A stretch of 64,000 nt of DNA from contig JAISNV010000021.1 of NCBI GenBank assembly GCA_031276035.1, positions 1-64,000 of the forward strand, read 5' to 3'. Numbering within the stretch: the stretch's first letter is position 1; every line of letters starts with the position of its first letter. Source of the DNA: Bacteroidales bacterium (GTDB taxonomy: Bacteria; Bacteroidota; Bacteroidia; Bacteroidales; BM520). The notes below the pieces were generated by a model that was not told the origin of the DNA, ran no database searches, and saw only the letters and a list, made by a program, of their open reading frames with translations. A program made the position numbers and the translations under genes. Shown here one piece after another: positions 26,524 through 37,200 of the stretch.

Positions 26524-26969
26524 AATCTTTCTCCCTTATAGCTTGAATTATATAATACTTGATGGCGGTTACGCCGTTTCATCGTAAAAGATAGATGAAC
26601 GAATGACGGATAAGCAATCATCTGGTCGAATTCGAGTTTTAATTCATTAACTTTCTTCATCACCTGAATTGTAGATATAAAAACTGTCCTTCCGTTTTCC
26701 TTGATATAAAACTTGCAATCCGCAGCCTCTGCCGTTGTATGTTGCGACATATCAGCTCCGCCAACTTTGCGGTTAAGCCTATCACAGCGATACCCTGACG
26801 ATATCAAACAGCTCCAACCTGTATTATCGCATAATGGTTGCAATAGGTTGTTGACTAGCGCAACAATATTTTCTCTTAAATTTGCAGGCATAGCATTATC
26901 AATCCCATAAGCTAAAGCGGTTTCGCTTTTTTCAAATTCTTCTAATGTGAAATTATTACTTATTTTCAT
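26520..26969 (-). CDS. M15-family peptidase endolysin
   Basis: 149-residue zinc D-Ala-D-Ala carboxypeptidase-like or L-alanyl-D-glutamate peptidase-like enzyme that cuts peptidoglycan stem peptides. Zinc ligands are seen in SQHTTAEAAD (His77, Asp84) and FVHLSF (His125); the FDQMI segment also fits the M15_3 family. No signal peptide, so a holin is needed for release. The ATG at 26969 is preferred over those at 26999 and 26984 since the family N-terminus begins at MKISNNFTLEEF and an AAAGG precedes it. It overlaps the upstream holin-like gene by 14 bases and the spanin candidate by 4. Confidence 0.92.
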   Translation of the reverse strand: MKISNNFTLEEFEKSETALAYGIDNAMPANLRENIVALVNNLLQPLCDNTGWSCLISSGYRCDRLNRKVGGADMSQHTTAEAADCKFYIKENGRTVFISTIQVMKKVNELKLEFDQMIAYPSFVHLSFTMKRRNRHQVLYNSSYKGERL

Positions 26970-27330
26970 TTCTCGACCTTTCATAATTTTCTTCTTCAAT
27001 CTTCTTTTGCATTGCCAATACTGGGCATTCGTTTTTATTCTTACAGCCTTTAGCTTGAATGATTATTATTTTCTTTTCATGATATTTAATGTTTTGCTCT
27101 TTATTGGCAGCCTCGAGGGCTGATATAACACCGTCGCGCTCCCCAAGCAATCTGTATAAGTCTGTAATTTGCTTGCCCTGCAACTCAATTTGTGATTTCA
27201 TTGTTTCAAATTCAGATGTAGAGGCTTCTGCATTTTTTAATCTTTTGTTTTGTTTAAAGAATAAAAAAGTTGATAAAAGAGAAATCCCCCCCGAGCTTAC
27301 AACAATTGCAATAATATTCGTCCAATCCAT
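26956..27330 (-). CDS. holin-like single-span membrane protein
   Basis: 124 residues: an N-terminal transmembrane span (about residues 5-25, IIAIVVSSGGISLLSTFLFF), then a coiled coil (residues about 30-75), and a Cys-containing tail (CKNKNECPVL) rich in charge. It sits just upstream of the endolysin with overlapping ends, the position expected of a holin. One-span holins with long cytoplasmic tails exist, but an inner-membrane regulator of lysis is an alternative. A similar protein is common in lysis cassettes of Bacteroidetes phages, as far as I recall. Confidence 0.55.
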   Translation of the reverse strand: MDWTNIIAIVVSSGGISLLSTFLFFKQNKRLKNAEASTSEFETMKSQIELQGKQITDLYRLLGERDGVISALEAANKEQNIKYHEKKIIIIQAKGCKNKNECPVLAMQKKIEEENYERSRNENK

Positions 27331-27344
27331 AGATATATCTTTAT

Positions 27345-27572
27345 TTATTCATTAGTATTAGTATTTATTTTCCACTCATCAGAATTAAGAATCTGCCTTA
27401 ATTCCGGATTGTCATAATTATATTCTTCCAATTTGTCTTCGTCCGTTAAAACAGGTTCAACAAACTCTTTATGGAGCAGCATTTTCTCGCCGTCAAGGCT
27501 TTTTCTTGCGTTTTGTGGCTCGGCAATTCCTTTGCTTTCAAGCCATTGAATTGTAACTATTATAAATTTCAT
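27345..27572 (-). CDS. small conserved phage protein near the tail fibre genes
   Basis: 75-residue acidic soluble protein of unknown function. The N-terminal half (IVTIQWLESKGIAEPQNARKSLDG..MLLHKEFVEPVL) looks like a compact fold and the tail DNPELRQILNSDEW is acidic. Its place between fibre-like and lysis genes with short spacing (5 and 14 bases) suggests a chaperone or assembly factor for the fibre, but nothing in the sequence proves it. Confidence 0.65.
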   Translation of the reverse strand: MKFIIVTIQWLESKGIAEPQNARKSLDGEKMLLHKEFVEPVLTDEDKLEEYNYDNPELRQILNSDEWKINTNTNE

Positions 27573-27577
27573 ATTAA

Positions 27578-28636
27578 TTAAATTAAAGTATTATTTTTCA
27601 TTCTATTATATACATTCACACACTGTTCGTAGTTCATGTTTATTCCGTTCCAAACTGAAAGGGAGCGAATTGCAAGTGCGCCATAGTCGCCGCTTAAATC
27701 ATTTGCCAATCGCAACGCTCCGGCGGCATCGTTTTGCGCTGGGTTAACCAGGTATTTATTTCCTAAAAAATCAATTGCGCCGCTTCCTGTTATTGCAAGC
27801 GGCATATTAGGGAAGGTTTTATTAGCTCCTATATTCGATTGCTGCCACAAATTAGAAGAAAGACGATATAATTCTATTCCGTTTCTTCTGAGTATTGGGC
27901 TTGTTGTTCCGGTATTTAATGTTTCAAAATCGAATACAAAAGTGTAGTTATTGTTTGCAAAAGCCGGCAAACTAATAATAGATTGCGCAAAATCGTCAAT
28001 GCCGTCAGTTACAATGGCGTTTGGATATTCAGCGATTTGCTGAAAGGTTGTATTAACATTCATTGTTCCAGCTCCTATTACTGCGAATGAAATAGCTATA
28101 AGAGTATTACCTTCATTAGAACTGAATTCATAAATTCCTTCAGAAGTAATGTTTTGAGTTTTTGCCACTCCGCCTGTGGCTGTTTGAAAAAACCACATTG
28201 GTGTTCCATTATACATTATATCTCCTGAAACACGAACTTTGATTGTCTCAACGGCACTAATTGTTTTTGAAAGTAAAGTAATCCTTACTGTATCAGATGT
28301 AATTACTGCTGTCGAAGTAAAACTATTATCGTTTTTTGTTGAAGTTGTCAAACGTGATGAAAAATTCCATTCATTAAAATTTTGCAAATAACCATTCCAT
28401 CCGCTTAACCCCCCAAAAACAAAGTTATTTAATTGTAGATCGTAACCATTGTTCGTTAAATCGCTCCATAGATCTCTATTCGAATCCTGATTAGTTCTGC
28501 TGGCGGCGTTATAATATGCTAAAAGCGTAGACTTATCGTATTCATTATTGAACACCTCTTTCCCTTTCGATTTCCAAAGGTTAATATTTCTTCCTTTGGA
28601 AACAATCTCGGATATTACTTTCCTTTTAGTTTGCAT
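27578..28636 (-). CDS. tail fibre or receptor-binding-like protein with a LamG-type end
   Basis: 352 residues. After a short basic start (KRKVISEIVSKGRNINLWKSKGKEVF) come beta-rich regions. The last third, with YPNAIVTDGIDDFAQSI, YTFVFDFETLN, SLSVWNGINMNYEQCVNVYNRM, has the pattern of a concanavalin/LamG-like lectin domain. The second domain (about residues 90-190) looks like a carbohydrate-binding-module-type jelly roll. It is the most distal structural gene and so a candidate for host surface binding. Confidence 0.65.
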   Translation of the reverse strand: MQTKRKVISEIVSKGRNINLWKSKGKEVFNNEYDKSTLLAYYNAASRTNQDSNRDLWSDLTNNGYDLQLNNFVFGGLSGWNGYLQNFNEWNFSSRLTTSTKNDNSFTSTAVITSDTVRITLLSKTISAVETIKVRVSGDIMYNGTPMWFFQTATGGVAKTQNITSEGIYEFSSNEGNTLIAISFAVIGAGTMNVNTTFQQIAEYPNAIVTDGIDDFAQSIISLPAFANNNYTFVFDFETLNTGTTSPILRRNGIELYRLSSNLWQQSNIGANKTFPNMPLAITGSGAIDFLGNKYLVNPAQNDAAGALRLANDLSGDYGALAIRSLSVWNGINMNYEQCVNVYNRMKNNTLI

Positions 28637-28638
28637 AA

Positions 28639-31122
28639 TTATTCTTTGTAAATTAAATAATTGCGGTAGATACTGTTTTGCTCCTCTGGGGTTAAATTAT
28701 CAAAATCCTCTTTCTTTATAACCCTATCAAATAAAAATTCTTCTTTCCCTGTAGGAGTGTCAATTGTTATGTTATCCTTTGTGTTTAAATTAACATGTTC
28801 CGACTCAGATGCTATTTCTAACCGTTCCTCAGGATTTACCTTTGTGCGAGTAAAATCCCAACCATCTGACGCCGACACCGGAAACTGATTTACCTCGGTA
28901 ACTGCCGCGTCAAACGGTATTGTCACATTGTCAACAAGCCATTTCCCTGTGTCAAATGAATAAACCTCAGTCATCCATGAGAAGTCATTATTATAAAGTA
29001 CAATGCCACCCGAGTCAACATCAATTCTAAACCAACTGTTACCGTCAGAACTTGTGAAATCAATATTACCGGTATTTGCAAGCTCATCAGGGTCTGGCAA
29101 TAAATTTGTGTCTTGAAACAAGATTTTTTGTCCTGCCTTTACAGTGTCTCCAATTTTGAGTTCTGATACTTTCGCGCCATATTCACCAATGAACATGCCT
29201 ACCGCTTGGGTACCATCTTGTTTTTCGAATAATAATTTTTTGCCATTCTTGAATGCAAGATCAGAATTAATTAGTTGTGTTTGGATACTTTCCTTCAAAA
29301 TAACATTGTCCTTAAGATTGGAAACAATATCATTAACGTTTTCGATTAACGTATATAATTCCGACATTGCATAACCGGTGTACCACACGCCAAGCAATGT
29401 CGTTTGAACGATTGAATACACCGGCGGGTCAGATTCATTGGGTTCCATTATCACACCGATCGCATCGCCTTGCTTGCCGTCATTGTTGGCGAAAACGCTA
29501 ATTGTGGCAAATCGAACACCGCTCATCTGTGTAACTTTTACTTGAACGGAATTGTACTCCACGTTAACATCGTCTTCGCCAAGCCAACCTCGCAATTGTA
29601 GCCTTAAGGTGTTGTATGTGTCCTGGTATGCTTGGCTCCCCTCGCCCGTGAACGCAGGTATAACCATTGCGCCTTTAACTTTATAATTTCCAACAGCAAG
29701 GTTTAGCACATTAATTGGGCTCGCATTTTTACCCATTAAGTACTGCCACTCGGTGTAATCCACCCAAAAAGATACATCCGACCAATTGTCGAGGCTCACT
29801 CCTATATACTGCTTGTTTTGCCATGTGTCAGCATTTATCTGGTATGCCATAATCATACCGGGCTTACGAACGCCAACCGGAACTGCAGCTATAGCTGTGT
29901 CTAAAGTATAATATCCTTCTGATAATGGAGTATGTACAGTTACATTATATATATCCGGATTAATTTCTATATCTGAACCACCTCTTACTTTTCCGCCTTT
30001 AAAAATGGAACGATGAAGCCCAACGCCAGATTCATAATAAAACCCTGAATAGTTAAATGTATCTCCTGTGGCTGCCAAAGCATCACGGTCGATTATCATA
30101 TAAGAATTGCCGTTAATCCCTTTCCAATAATTGCCGTTTTCATCTTTAGTACAATCGAATAATATTATACTCTGGGCATTTGAATCGTCGAATGGTAAAT
30201 TGGGCAACATACGAGCTATATTTATTCTTATTATCTTTATATTATTTTCAACAACCCCATCAACAGAAGTTATGAAATACTTATATGTTGCATCTCTATC
30301 AATATCAAGGTAAATATCAAGTAGAAACTTGTTCATTCCATATCCGACAATCTCCCATGTAAAAGGGTAATCATCATCATAAGGATACTTATCTAAGCGG
30401 CTTACTTCGTTTAAAGTATTCCGATAAAGATTAAATCGCACATCAATACTTGGATTTAATGAGAACCTAACTATGATATCTGTATTATCAATATTTGCAA
30501 GTGAAGCCATACAGACAACGTATTTAGTTCCGGAAGGCACAGCCGTTTGTGTTCCATTCTGGGTAACCGTATAGCTTATTTGACGAAAATTTGAATCAAA
30601 AAAAGCTATCTGTGTCAAGTTATTAAAATAACAAATTGTACTGCCGGATGATACTTCGATAAAATCACTTATAGCATATGAAGCACTAACGACAGGTCTT
30701 TGAGGAACGCCACTCCACGCCCAACCTCTTTTCCAAGCACTGGGAGAAAGAAGATTGTTCTGATTCTTATTAATTAAATCATCAGTATAAGGAAATTTTC
30801 CACCCTTATACTCATTGTAAGCAATGGGAATATCAACAGCCTGCCAACCTGTCGCCGTGTTGATTATTGCCGAAAGCCCGTTTGTCGTGATATTTCCATG
30901 ATTGGGAAATGTCGCTGCTACCGATGTAAGGTAAAAAACATTGTTGTCAAAACTTTCAGCCGCCATATTGGGCGTTATAATTCCCTTGAAAGTCCTGTCG
31001 TTGCCTATTGCGTTGATAATAGACAAAAGAACCTGTTGCATTAGGTTTCCGGTTATTTCCTGATTGCCGTTCTGTTTTATCAGCTCCTGAATAGAAGCTA
31101 TTAGATTGATATTATTTGCCAT
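28639..31122 (-). CDS. large tail appendage or fibre protein
   Basis: 827 residues, the second largest tail protein. The N-terminus NLIASIQELIKQNGNQEITGNLMQQVLLSIINAIG is a common assembly module at the start of Bacteroidetes phage fibre proteins, as I remember it. The middle is beta-rich with jelly-roll-like segments and repeated W residues, and a Gly/Ser/Asp pattern near 700-760 suggests a trimeric fibre tip. The gene ends 2 bases before the next fibre-like gene. No enzymatic motif was found. Confidence 0.7.
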   Translation of the reverse strand: MANNINLIASIQELIKQNGNQEITGNLMQQVLLSIINAIGNDRTFKGIITPNMAAESFDNNVFYLTSVAATFPNHGNITTNGLSAIINTATGWQAVDIPIAYNEYKGGKFPYTDDLINKNQNNLLSPSAWKRGWAWSGVPQRPVVSASYAISDFIEVSSGSTICYFNNLTQIAFFDSNFRQISYTVTQNGTQTAVPSGTKYVVCMASLANIDNTDIIVRFSLNPSIDVRFNLYRNTLNEVSRLDKYPYDDDYPFTWEIVGYGMNKFLLDIYLDIDRDATYKYFITSVDGVVENNIKIIRINIARMLPNLPFDDSNAQSIILFDCTKDENGNYWKGINGNSYMIIDRDALAATGDTFNYSGFYYESGVGLHRSIFKGGKVRGGSDIEINPDIYNVTVHTPLSEGYYTLDTAIAAVPVGVRKPGMIMAYQINADTWQNKQYIGVSLDNWSDVSFWVDYTEWQYLMGKNASPINVLNLAVGNYKVKGAMVIPAFTGEGSQAYQDTYNTLRLQLRGWLGEDDVNVEYNSVQVKVTQMSGVRFATISVFANNDGKQGDAIGVIMEPNESDPPVYSIVQTTLLGVWYTGYAMSELYTLIENVNDIVSNLKDNVILKESIQTQLINSDLAFKNGKKLLFEKQDGTQAVGMFIGEYGAKVSELKIGDTVKAGQKILFQDTNLLPDPDELANTGNIDFTSSDGNSWFRIDVDSGGIVLYNNDFSWMTEVYSFDTGKWLVDNVTIPFDAAVTEVNQFPVSASDGWDFTRTKVNPEERLEIASESEHVNLNTKDNITIDTPTGKEEFLFDRVIKKEDFDNLTPEEQNSIYRNYLIYKE

Positions 31123-31136
31123 TTTATTATTAATTT

Positions 31137-32039
31137 TTAATTTTCTACAAAAAAGTCGTTGTTAAAGTCGTTGTTAAAGTCGCCTTTTTCTCCCGGTGTT
31201 GGTGGGTCGGGGATAACAGGCGGCGGAAGTGGTGATGCTGTGCTGTTTATTTTCTTTGCTATCGCCTGGCAATGAAACTCTACTTCTATGTTCGCAATAT
31301 CCGCAACCGTTCCCCATGAAGGAGTGATAAGAATTTCATCACTTCTGTAAGTGCGTGAAAACTCTCTATCGTGAATATAGACGTTATCGCTTAACCTAAC
31401 CAGTCTTAAACAGTCACACAGGTATTCGGGAGCACCAAAAACAAACCTGAATATTTTCTCTGCAATCTGTTTTATGGGGTAAAAATATCCGTCCAATGTC
31501 TCTGCCTCGTCGGTAAATTCATATTCGGGTCTTCTTATATCAGCACATAGATATAGCCTGTTAGAGAAATTACCATCATAAAACATTATTTGGTCGTCCT
31601 CGAAATAAAAGCTATCACCGTCAAACCATTCAAGGCATACCATCTTGGAAGCGTTACACCAATTAAATATATCGCTGTACCAAGTTTCGATACCGTCGGA
31701 AATGATTAAGTAATATTGCCCGTTTGGATTATTCAGACCTAAATACCAACCCCTGCATATTATTACATCAATATCATAGTCGTTAAGATATTTAATCTCC
31801 AATCCGCCGTAACTAATTGCATTGCCTGTTATATTAACCTGCTGTCCTGTGATGTAATCTACGAGAATAACAGAGGTAATAAGATTTGACCTATGCTCTC
31901 TGTTAATCTGAAATGTAGGAAGCATATCATTTGGAGTAGCTAAATTAAAGGCACGACCATAGGCATAAAAATTCTTAGGACTTTGCTCGTTCAGCGACTT
32001 ATAAAAAGGCAATATGCTGTAATTGTTATTCGGTGTCAT
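31137..32039 (-). CDS. tail tip or distal tail protein
   Basis: 300-residue protein overlapping the larger upstream tail gene by 14 bases. It looks like a mostly beta protein with a Trp/Tyr-rich middle (YGRAFNLATPNDMLPTF, CRGWYLGLNNPNG), then a Pro-rich linker (PLPPPVIPDPPTPGEKG) and the short end GDFNNDFNNDFFVEN. A closely similar GDFNNDYNEDFA motif occurs in the protein encoded at 39939-41267. No family is recognised; the role follows from position after the tail genes. Confidence 0.6.
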   Translation of the reverse strand: MTPNNNYSILPFYKSLNEQSPKNFYAYGRAFNLATPNDMLPTFQINREHRSNLITSVILVDYITGQQVNITGNAISYGGLEIKYLNDYDIDVIICRGWYLGLNNPNGQYYLIISDGIETWYSDIFNWCNASKMVCLEWFDGDSFYFEDDQIMFYDGNFSNRLYLCADIRRPEYEFTDEAETLDGYFYPIKQIAEKIFRFVFGAPEYLCDCLRLVRLSDNVYIHDREFSRTYRSDEILITPSWGTVADIANIEVEFHCQAIAKKINSTASPLPPPVIPDPPTPGEKGDFNNDFNNDFFVEN

Positions 32040-34251
32040 ATCTTAATGTGGCTCTGACAAGCCTGCTGTCTAATGAAATTGTATAACTGTCTATCTGTCC
32101 GTTACCTAAATCCGTTGTTACTAATTTAGTTGTGTCTAAATCGTATAGACTCGGAAAACTTACTTCTTGTGTCTTGTTCTTCGATACTCCTATGGTCTCA
32201 ACCTCTTGATTATTGATAAGAAGTTTTTTACTCGGTTTATCGAATTTATGATAATTGATAGCAAGGAAATAAATACTTAACGTACCGTTTTGGAGTACTA
32301 ATTTATCTTTTGTTCCGTCGTTAAGTGTAACGTATCTTACGCTATAATCATCACCGTTTTTATCGCATGAAAACAGAGTGAAACCGTCTTTATTTATATC
32401 TTCAGGAGAAACAAGAGCAAAATCAATGTCGGTGTCGCATTCTATACTAAGAGTTGTTATTGCTCCGTCTTTTGCATAAGCTGCGAGAATCTCAATCGGA
32501 TAACCCTCGAATATTGTTGACTGTTTATCTTGCAACTTAAGCACTATTTGAGCTGATATATTAGATAAATCATATTTGTATTTATTTCGGCAATAAGCCC
32601 AATCTTTACCCGAACGTTGAAAGATTTCTTTTAACGAAAATCCTACTTCCGGCTCTGAATAACTAAACCCATTTCTGAAATAATAGACATGTTCAATCCT
32701 TAACCTGTTTTGCTCGTCGATATACCAACCCAGATTGTAAGCATTACAAATGGTATCTAATAACTTTCTTAATGTTATGGTTAATTTCTGTGCCGGCTGC
32801 GTATATTCTCCGTGCAGGATATTCGTGTTCTGTGTCAAAAACAAATGTCCTACATTAGGAAACAAGCTAAGGGACGAATATAATACCATGCTATACTCAG
32901 GCGTTGCCTCGTGTGTTATTCCTGTGCCTAATTTTTGCAGTATAACGTTTATACTGTCGGCGAATGAATAAGCATCGTTTAGCGTTCTATTAGCTCTTGC
33001 CTGTTCTTCCAATTGAAAGATTTCATCGGAGAAAGTAAACCATAATGAAAATGCTCTCCATGATTGTTTACCGACTGCAAAGAAAGTTTTATCTTCAATA
33101 TCAGGGGGTAAATAGTAATCCACTTGCGAATTATAGAGTAGTCCCCATTGTGTGGGTGTTTTTGTGTTGTTTCCTATTAAATAGATTAAATCTTTTAATT
33201 GGTTTATGTCTGTTGGATAGCATTTAGAATAATTTCTGTTTTCGCTTGAAATATCTTCTTGAGGAATATCAAAAGTATCATTTCCTTGAAAGGTATCGAC
33301 GTCTAAGAGCCAACGAGCATATAATTTTGTTTCTGAAAATTCATTTGCATTAGCTGCAATAACTCCAGTATTCCCAACATCTACTTGAAAAGGTTTTAAA
33401 TCCCCATAGTTTTCACCCTCTATCCAATTTTGAAACATATAAGGAATACCACCACTGCATTCTATTATAATATCATTATTGCCATTTGTTTGATCTATGA
33501 ACATCCAATACCATACCCCACCTTCCATATAACCCTGTAATAGGTAATCATTATTCTGTGTATTTCTAAATTGCACATCTGAACCAAATACTATAGTGTC
33601 GATTCGATTAGTTGGAATTCTAAAAGAATATTCTCCTGAATATTTTTCATATTCATTCAAGAATTTTATATTATACGTTATTATTCTTGCAGCAATCGCA
33701 AAATGCAATTCTTCCATCTGTTCACCACTATCAATAGTATTACATGCCTGTTCCCAATTATTACCCGCCATAAAGTTCTGTAATGATGTTTCACCGAGTG
33801 CATACATCTGCAAGCATGGTCTAATATCGTAATTAATACGTTTTATCACAGGCGCAAACTCAATCAAATTAAACTCCCTGTCAATATCAGTAAGGAATTG
33901 AGAGTAACCGTCAAACTCCTTAACCGAAAAGGCAACATTATAATCATCCTTATTAAAATAGCAATCGGTATAAAAAAACTTACCCCTTGCATAAGGTTGC
34001 CAAGAACGTCCCCTGTCATAAGAGATATGACAGTTAAGAATAATTTCTTCATCAAAACTGAAATTCTTCTGTAAAACACGAACGTCACCTTTTAACAGCA
34101 CTATCGAGCCGTTTAGTTTGGTTCTGTAGAAATAACTTCCTTCCTGACGTGATACTCCTTTTGAAACATCACCGTTGAAGATTGCTTTTACTGCGAATGT
34201 ATCGCCTTGTTGGTTTTCCAACTCAAATTTGTAGATCGGACTAATTTGCAT
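32026..34251 (-). CDS. tail tip/baseplate protein downstream of the tape measure
   Basis: 741 residues, following the tape measure by an 11-base overlap, so likely a Tal/baseplate hub-type protein. The N-terminal 200 residues look like a beta-sandwich (FELENQQGDTFAVKAIFNGDVSKGV); the middle has helical parts with aromatic positions (LRKLLDTICNAYNLGWYIDEQNRLRIEHVYYF), and the last 150 residues are beta-rich with many Asp and Asn. No enzymatic signature such as a peptidase or lysozyme motif is seen. The function is inferred from gene order. Confidence 0.65.
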   Translation of the reverse strand: MQISPIYKFELENQQGDTFAVKAIFNGDVSKGVSRQEGSYFYRTKLNGSIVLLKGDVRVLQKNFSFDEEIILNCHISYDRGRSWQPYARGKFFYTDCYFNKDDYNVAFSVKEFDGYSQFLTDIDREFNLIEFAPVIKRINYDIRPCLQMYALGETSLQNFMAGNNWEQACNTIDSGEQMEELHFAIAARIITYNIKFLNEYEKYSGEYSFRIPTNRIDTIVFGSDVQFRNTQNNDYLLQGYMEGGVWYWMFIDQTNGNNDIIIECSGGIPYMFQNWIEGENYGDLKPFQVDVGNTGVIAANANEFSETKLYARWLLDVDTFQGNDTFDIPQEDISSENRNYSKCYPTDINQLKDLIYLIGNNTKTPTQWGLLYNSQVDYYLPPDIEDKTFFAVGKQSWRAFSLWFTFSDEIFQLEEQARANRTLNDAYSFADSINVILQKLGTGITHEATPEYSMVLYSSLSLFPNVGHLFLTQNTNILHGEYTQPAQKLTITLRKLLDTICNAYNLGWYIDEQNRLRIEHVYYFRNGFSYSEPEVGFSLKEIFQRSGKDWAYCRNKYKYDLSNISAQIVLKLQDKQSTIFEGYPIEILAAYAKDGAITTLSIECDTDIDFALVSPEDINKDGFTLFSCDKNGDDYSVRYVTLNDGTKDKLVLQNGTLSIYFLAINYHKFDKPSKKLLINNQEVETIGVSKNKTQEVSFPSLYDLDTTKLVTTDLGNGQIDSYTISLDSRLVRATLRYDTE

Positions 34252-37200
34252 AATTTATTGTTGTTAAATTTTTATATTTGGTAATTTTCCTATTATTCTG
34301 GTAAGTTACTGTTTTTCTCTCAGAAGCTCTCCTTATTGCCCCAACATCGCCCTCTAACCGTCTAAGGTTAACGCTTGGACTTCTATCACTATGAATATCA
34401 ACCCTGTTAACATCGAAGCTATTCAAGTACTGTTTTTCAAAAGTCCCGTTTCTAAAAGCCTTCATAACAGAAGGAAAAACATTTTTATATCTACGTGAAT
34501 TTCTTTTGTCAAGAACGGCGAAATATTCTCCGCCTTCTGCCCTGCGACGTGTGCCGTCAGGTTTTACGCCCAAGTCAATATCGTTACCGCTATCATGACT
34601 TCCGCCCTCTAACAGTTCAACATGACCTTTTCCGTAGCTCTCTGTTTTAGTCGCTGTTTTTGCTTTTGCCTTTGCAGCAAAAAACAATCCCCACATTGTG
34701 GCTATCGTGATACCTGCCAATATTGGATTTGCTGCCATTTGTCCCAATATCTTTGCCGTTCCTGTAACAAGGCTTGATGTCTGCTGAATACTCTCTATTG
34801 CCTGTTGTTGTTTTGCTGCCGCTTCCTGATCTCTTAAAGCCTGTTTTTGAGCTTTCTTTGCATCGTTAAGCTCTTTCTCTCTTAAATCTGCTTTATTGGC
34901 ATATCCCTGATCTTGAAGACTTTTTTCCTTATCATATTCGGACTGTAATTCTGAAACCCTATTATTGGCTTCTTCTAAGGCTTGATTTGCCACATCAAGC
35001 TGTTTGTCATAAATCTCCTGTAGCTGCTCTTTTATAAAATCATAAGCCGATGTAAGACTTTCTTTGGTTTCGTCGGTTAATTTAAAGCCCAGAAAATCAA
35101 AAATATCCGTATATCCGGTCTTATTACTTTTAATATCCTGATTTATTTTTTCAATAGTATTCTCGACTACTGCAATCTCATCGGCTGACATCTTATGCGA
35201 ATACTTATCGTTCAAGTCTAATATATCTTGCCAACGTTTCTTTTCAGCCTCAAGCCTTAATCGTGTTTTCTCTTTCTCCGAAGTCTTTAATATATCTATC
35301 TCGGACATCACCCTATCATAAGTAGAATTGATTAAGTTTAAATCTATTTGCTTTTTATCCTGCTCGTCCTGTAGCCTGTATTTCTCCTTTATATCATTTT
35401 CATCAACTTGGTATTTTTCAACCAACATTTTATTCTGCAATAATTCTATTTCCAACTCTTTCGCAGATAATTCCCCTTGAAGTTGATTTCTTTTCTCCGG
35501 GTCTGTTTCGTTATTTAATCGAAGTTCAAGAACCTTCTTTTGAAGTTCAAGCTCTTTTAACAGCCGCATATTGTTAATATCATCAATATCTTTTTCATAA
35601 ATATCTTTGTAAATATCCAACCGTTTCTCTAATTCATCAATTTCTTCTTGACTTAACTCATTTCTTTTTTGTTCAATAGTTGTTTTTATATCTTCAACCT
35701 GACGTGTATATTTAGCCTCAACAGTCGCAAGCTGCCTGTCTATATCATCAGGAATTAATGTTATTGCCAGGTCTTCCGTTTGTCTCTGGGTATTAAGAAT
35801 AGCTTTCTGTCTTTCCTGTTCAATCTTAATCAATTCAGATGATAAGTTTCTTTCAAGTTGAGCAATAGTATCATTAATATATTTTCTTGTCGCAACTTCT
35901 TTTTCAGAAGTGTTTTTTAATTGTTTTTCAAGTTCTCTTTTTTGTTGAGCAAATGAATTCTTTAATGATATAGCTTGTTTGTCATAATTGTTTTTTACGG
36001 CGGTTGTCTTTGCGTTCTGGTATTGCAAAAAGGCTTGATATTCGGATTCCTGTGCAGCAATTAATTCCTGTGCATTCTTAACTCCCTCATTTGTATCAAC
36101 GGTTGCAAGTTCTTTTATGGCATCTCTTGCCACATTTACGGATTTAGTTAAAGTTTCAACAACAGGTTCTAATTTTTTTATCTGGTCTTTTACTTTAACA
36201 AATTGCTGTGTGTCTACATCAAATATTAGTTTAGAACCTGCTTTCTGATATAATCTTGCAGCTTCAAGCGCTTCATTATATTTATTTAATTTAATAATAT
36301 TTGCATCCAAGTTGGTAATTTCATCTTTGGCTGCTTTTACTTGTTCGTTAGCTGCTTTTCTCCTTTCGTCAGCAATTTGTTGTTCAATTGCAAGAATCTC
36401 ATCTTTACCTTTTTTCTCTGCTTGTGCGAGTTTTAACTCATTTTCAAGACTATTAACAACAATCTCACTTTCCTCTTTAATTCTTGCTGCTCTTTGATTT
36501 AAGTTTTCTAAAGATTGTTGCTGTAAATCGTTTAATTTTTTTTGTTCTTTTGCTGCCTTATCTGTGTTTTGGGAAAATAAAACTAATGCGCCGACAACGG
36601 TAAGCATAGCTATTGCTAAAAGAACATAGGGATTTGCATTTGCAACGGCATTAAATATTCTTTGTTGAGCGGTTGCGAAAATGGTCGCTTTACCACTTGC
36701 CGTTGTTGCTTTTTCCTGTAATAAGGTGGCTTTCGTTAATGCTTTAGATTGGATAGTTCCTATCCCTATCATCAAGTTGCTTTGGCTCTGTAATTGTTTT
36801 TGAACCGCCGTTGCTCCGGTTACTAAGGCGATAGAAGCCTGCAATTTTCTTTGTGCTTCTTGTGCATCATCGCTCTCAATACCAAGTATATTTAAAGCTC
36901 CAAGATAGGCACTAAACGCTCCGCCTGCTGCTGTTGCAGCTCCCATAACGGTATTTAAGGCGGTTGTTCCCGAAGCCATATTTTTTACCTCATTTGTGGC
37001 TTCGGCAAGATTTTTTTGTAAAACTGCTGTCTCTTGTGCGAGCTGCTGATACTCAACCGTGCCTTTCTTTCCTTCATCTATCATTGAGGCTAAAGCCTCT
37101 TTGTTCAGGCGAATTTGTGTGGATAATCTGACTATTGCTCCACTCGCATCATCCGAAACGGTTGTTAATTGTTGTGTCTGCTCTAATCCTTCTTTTCGTT

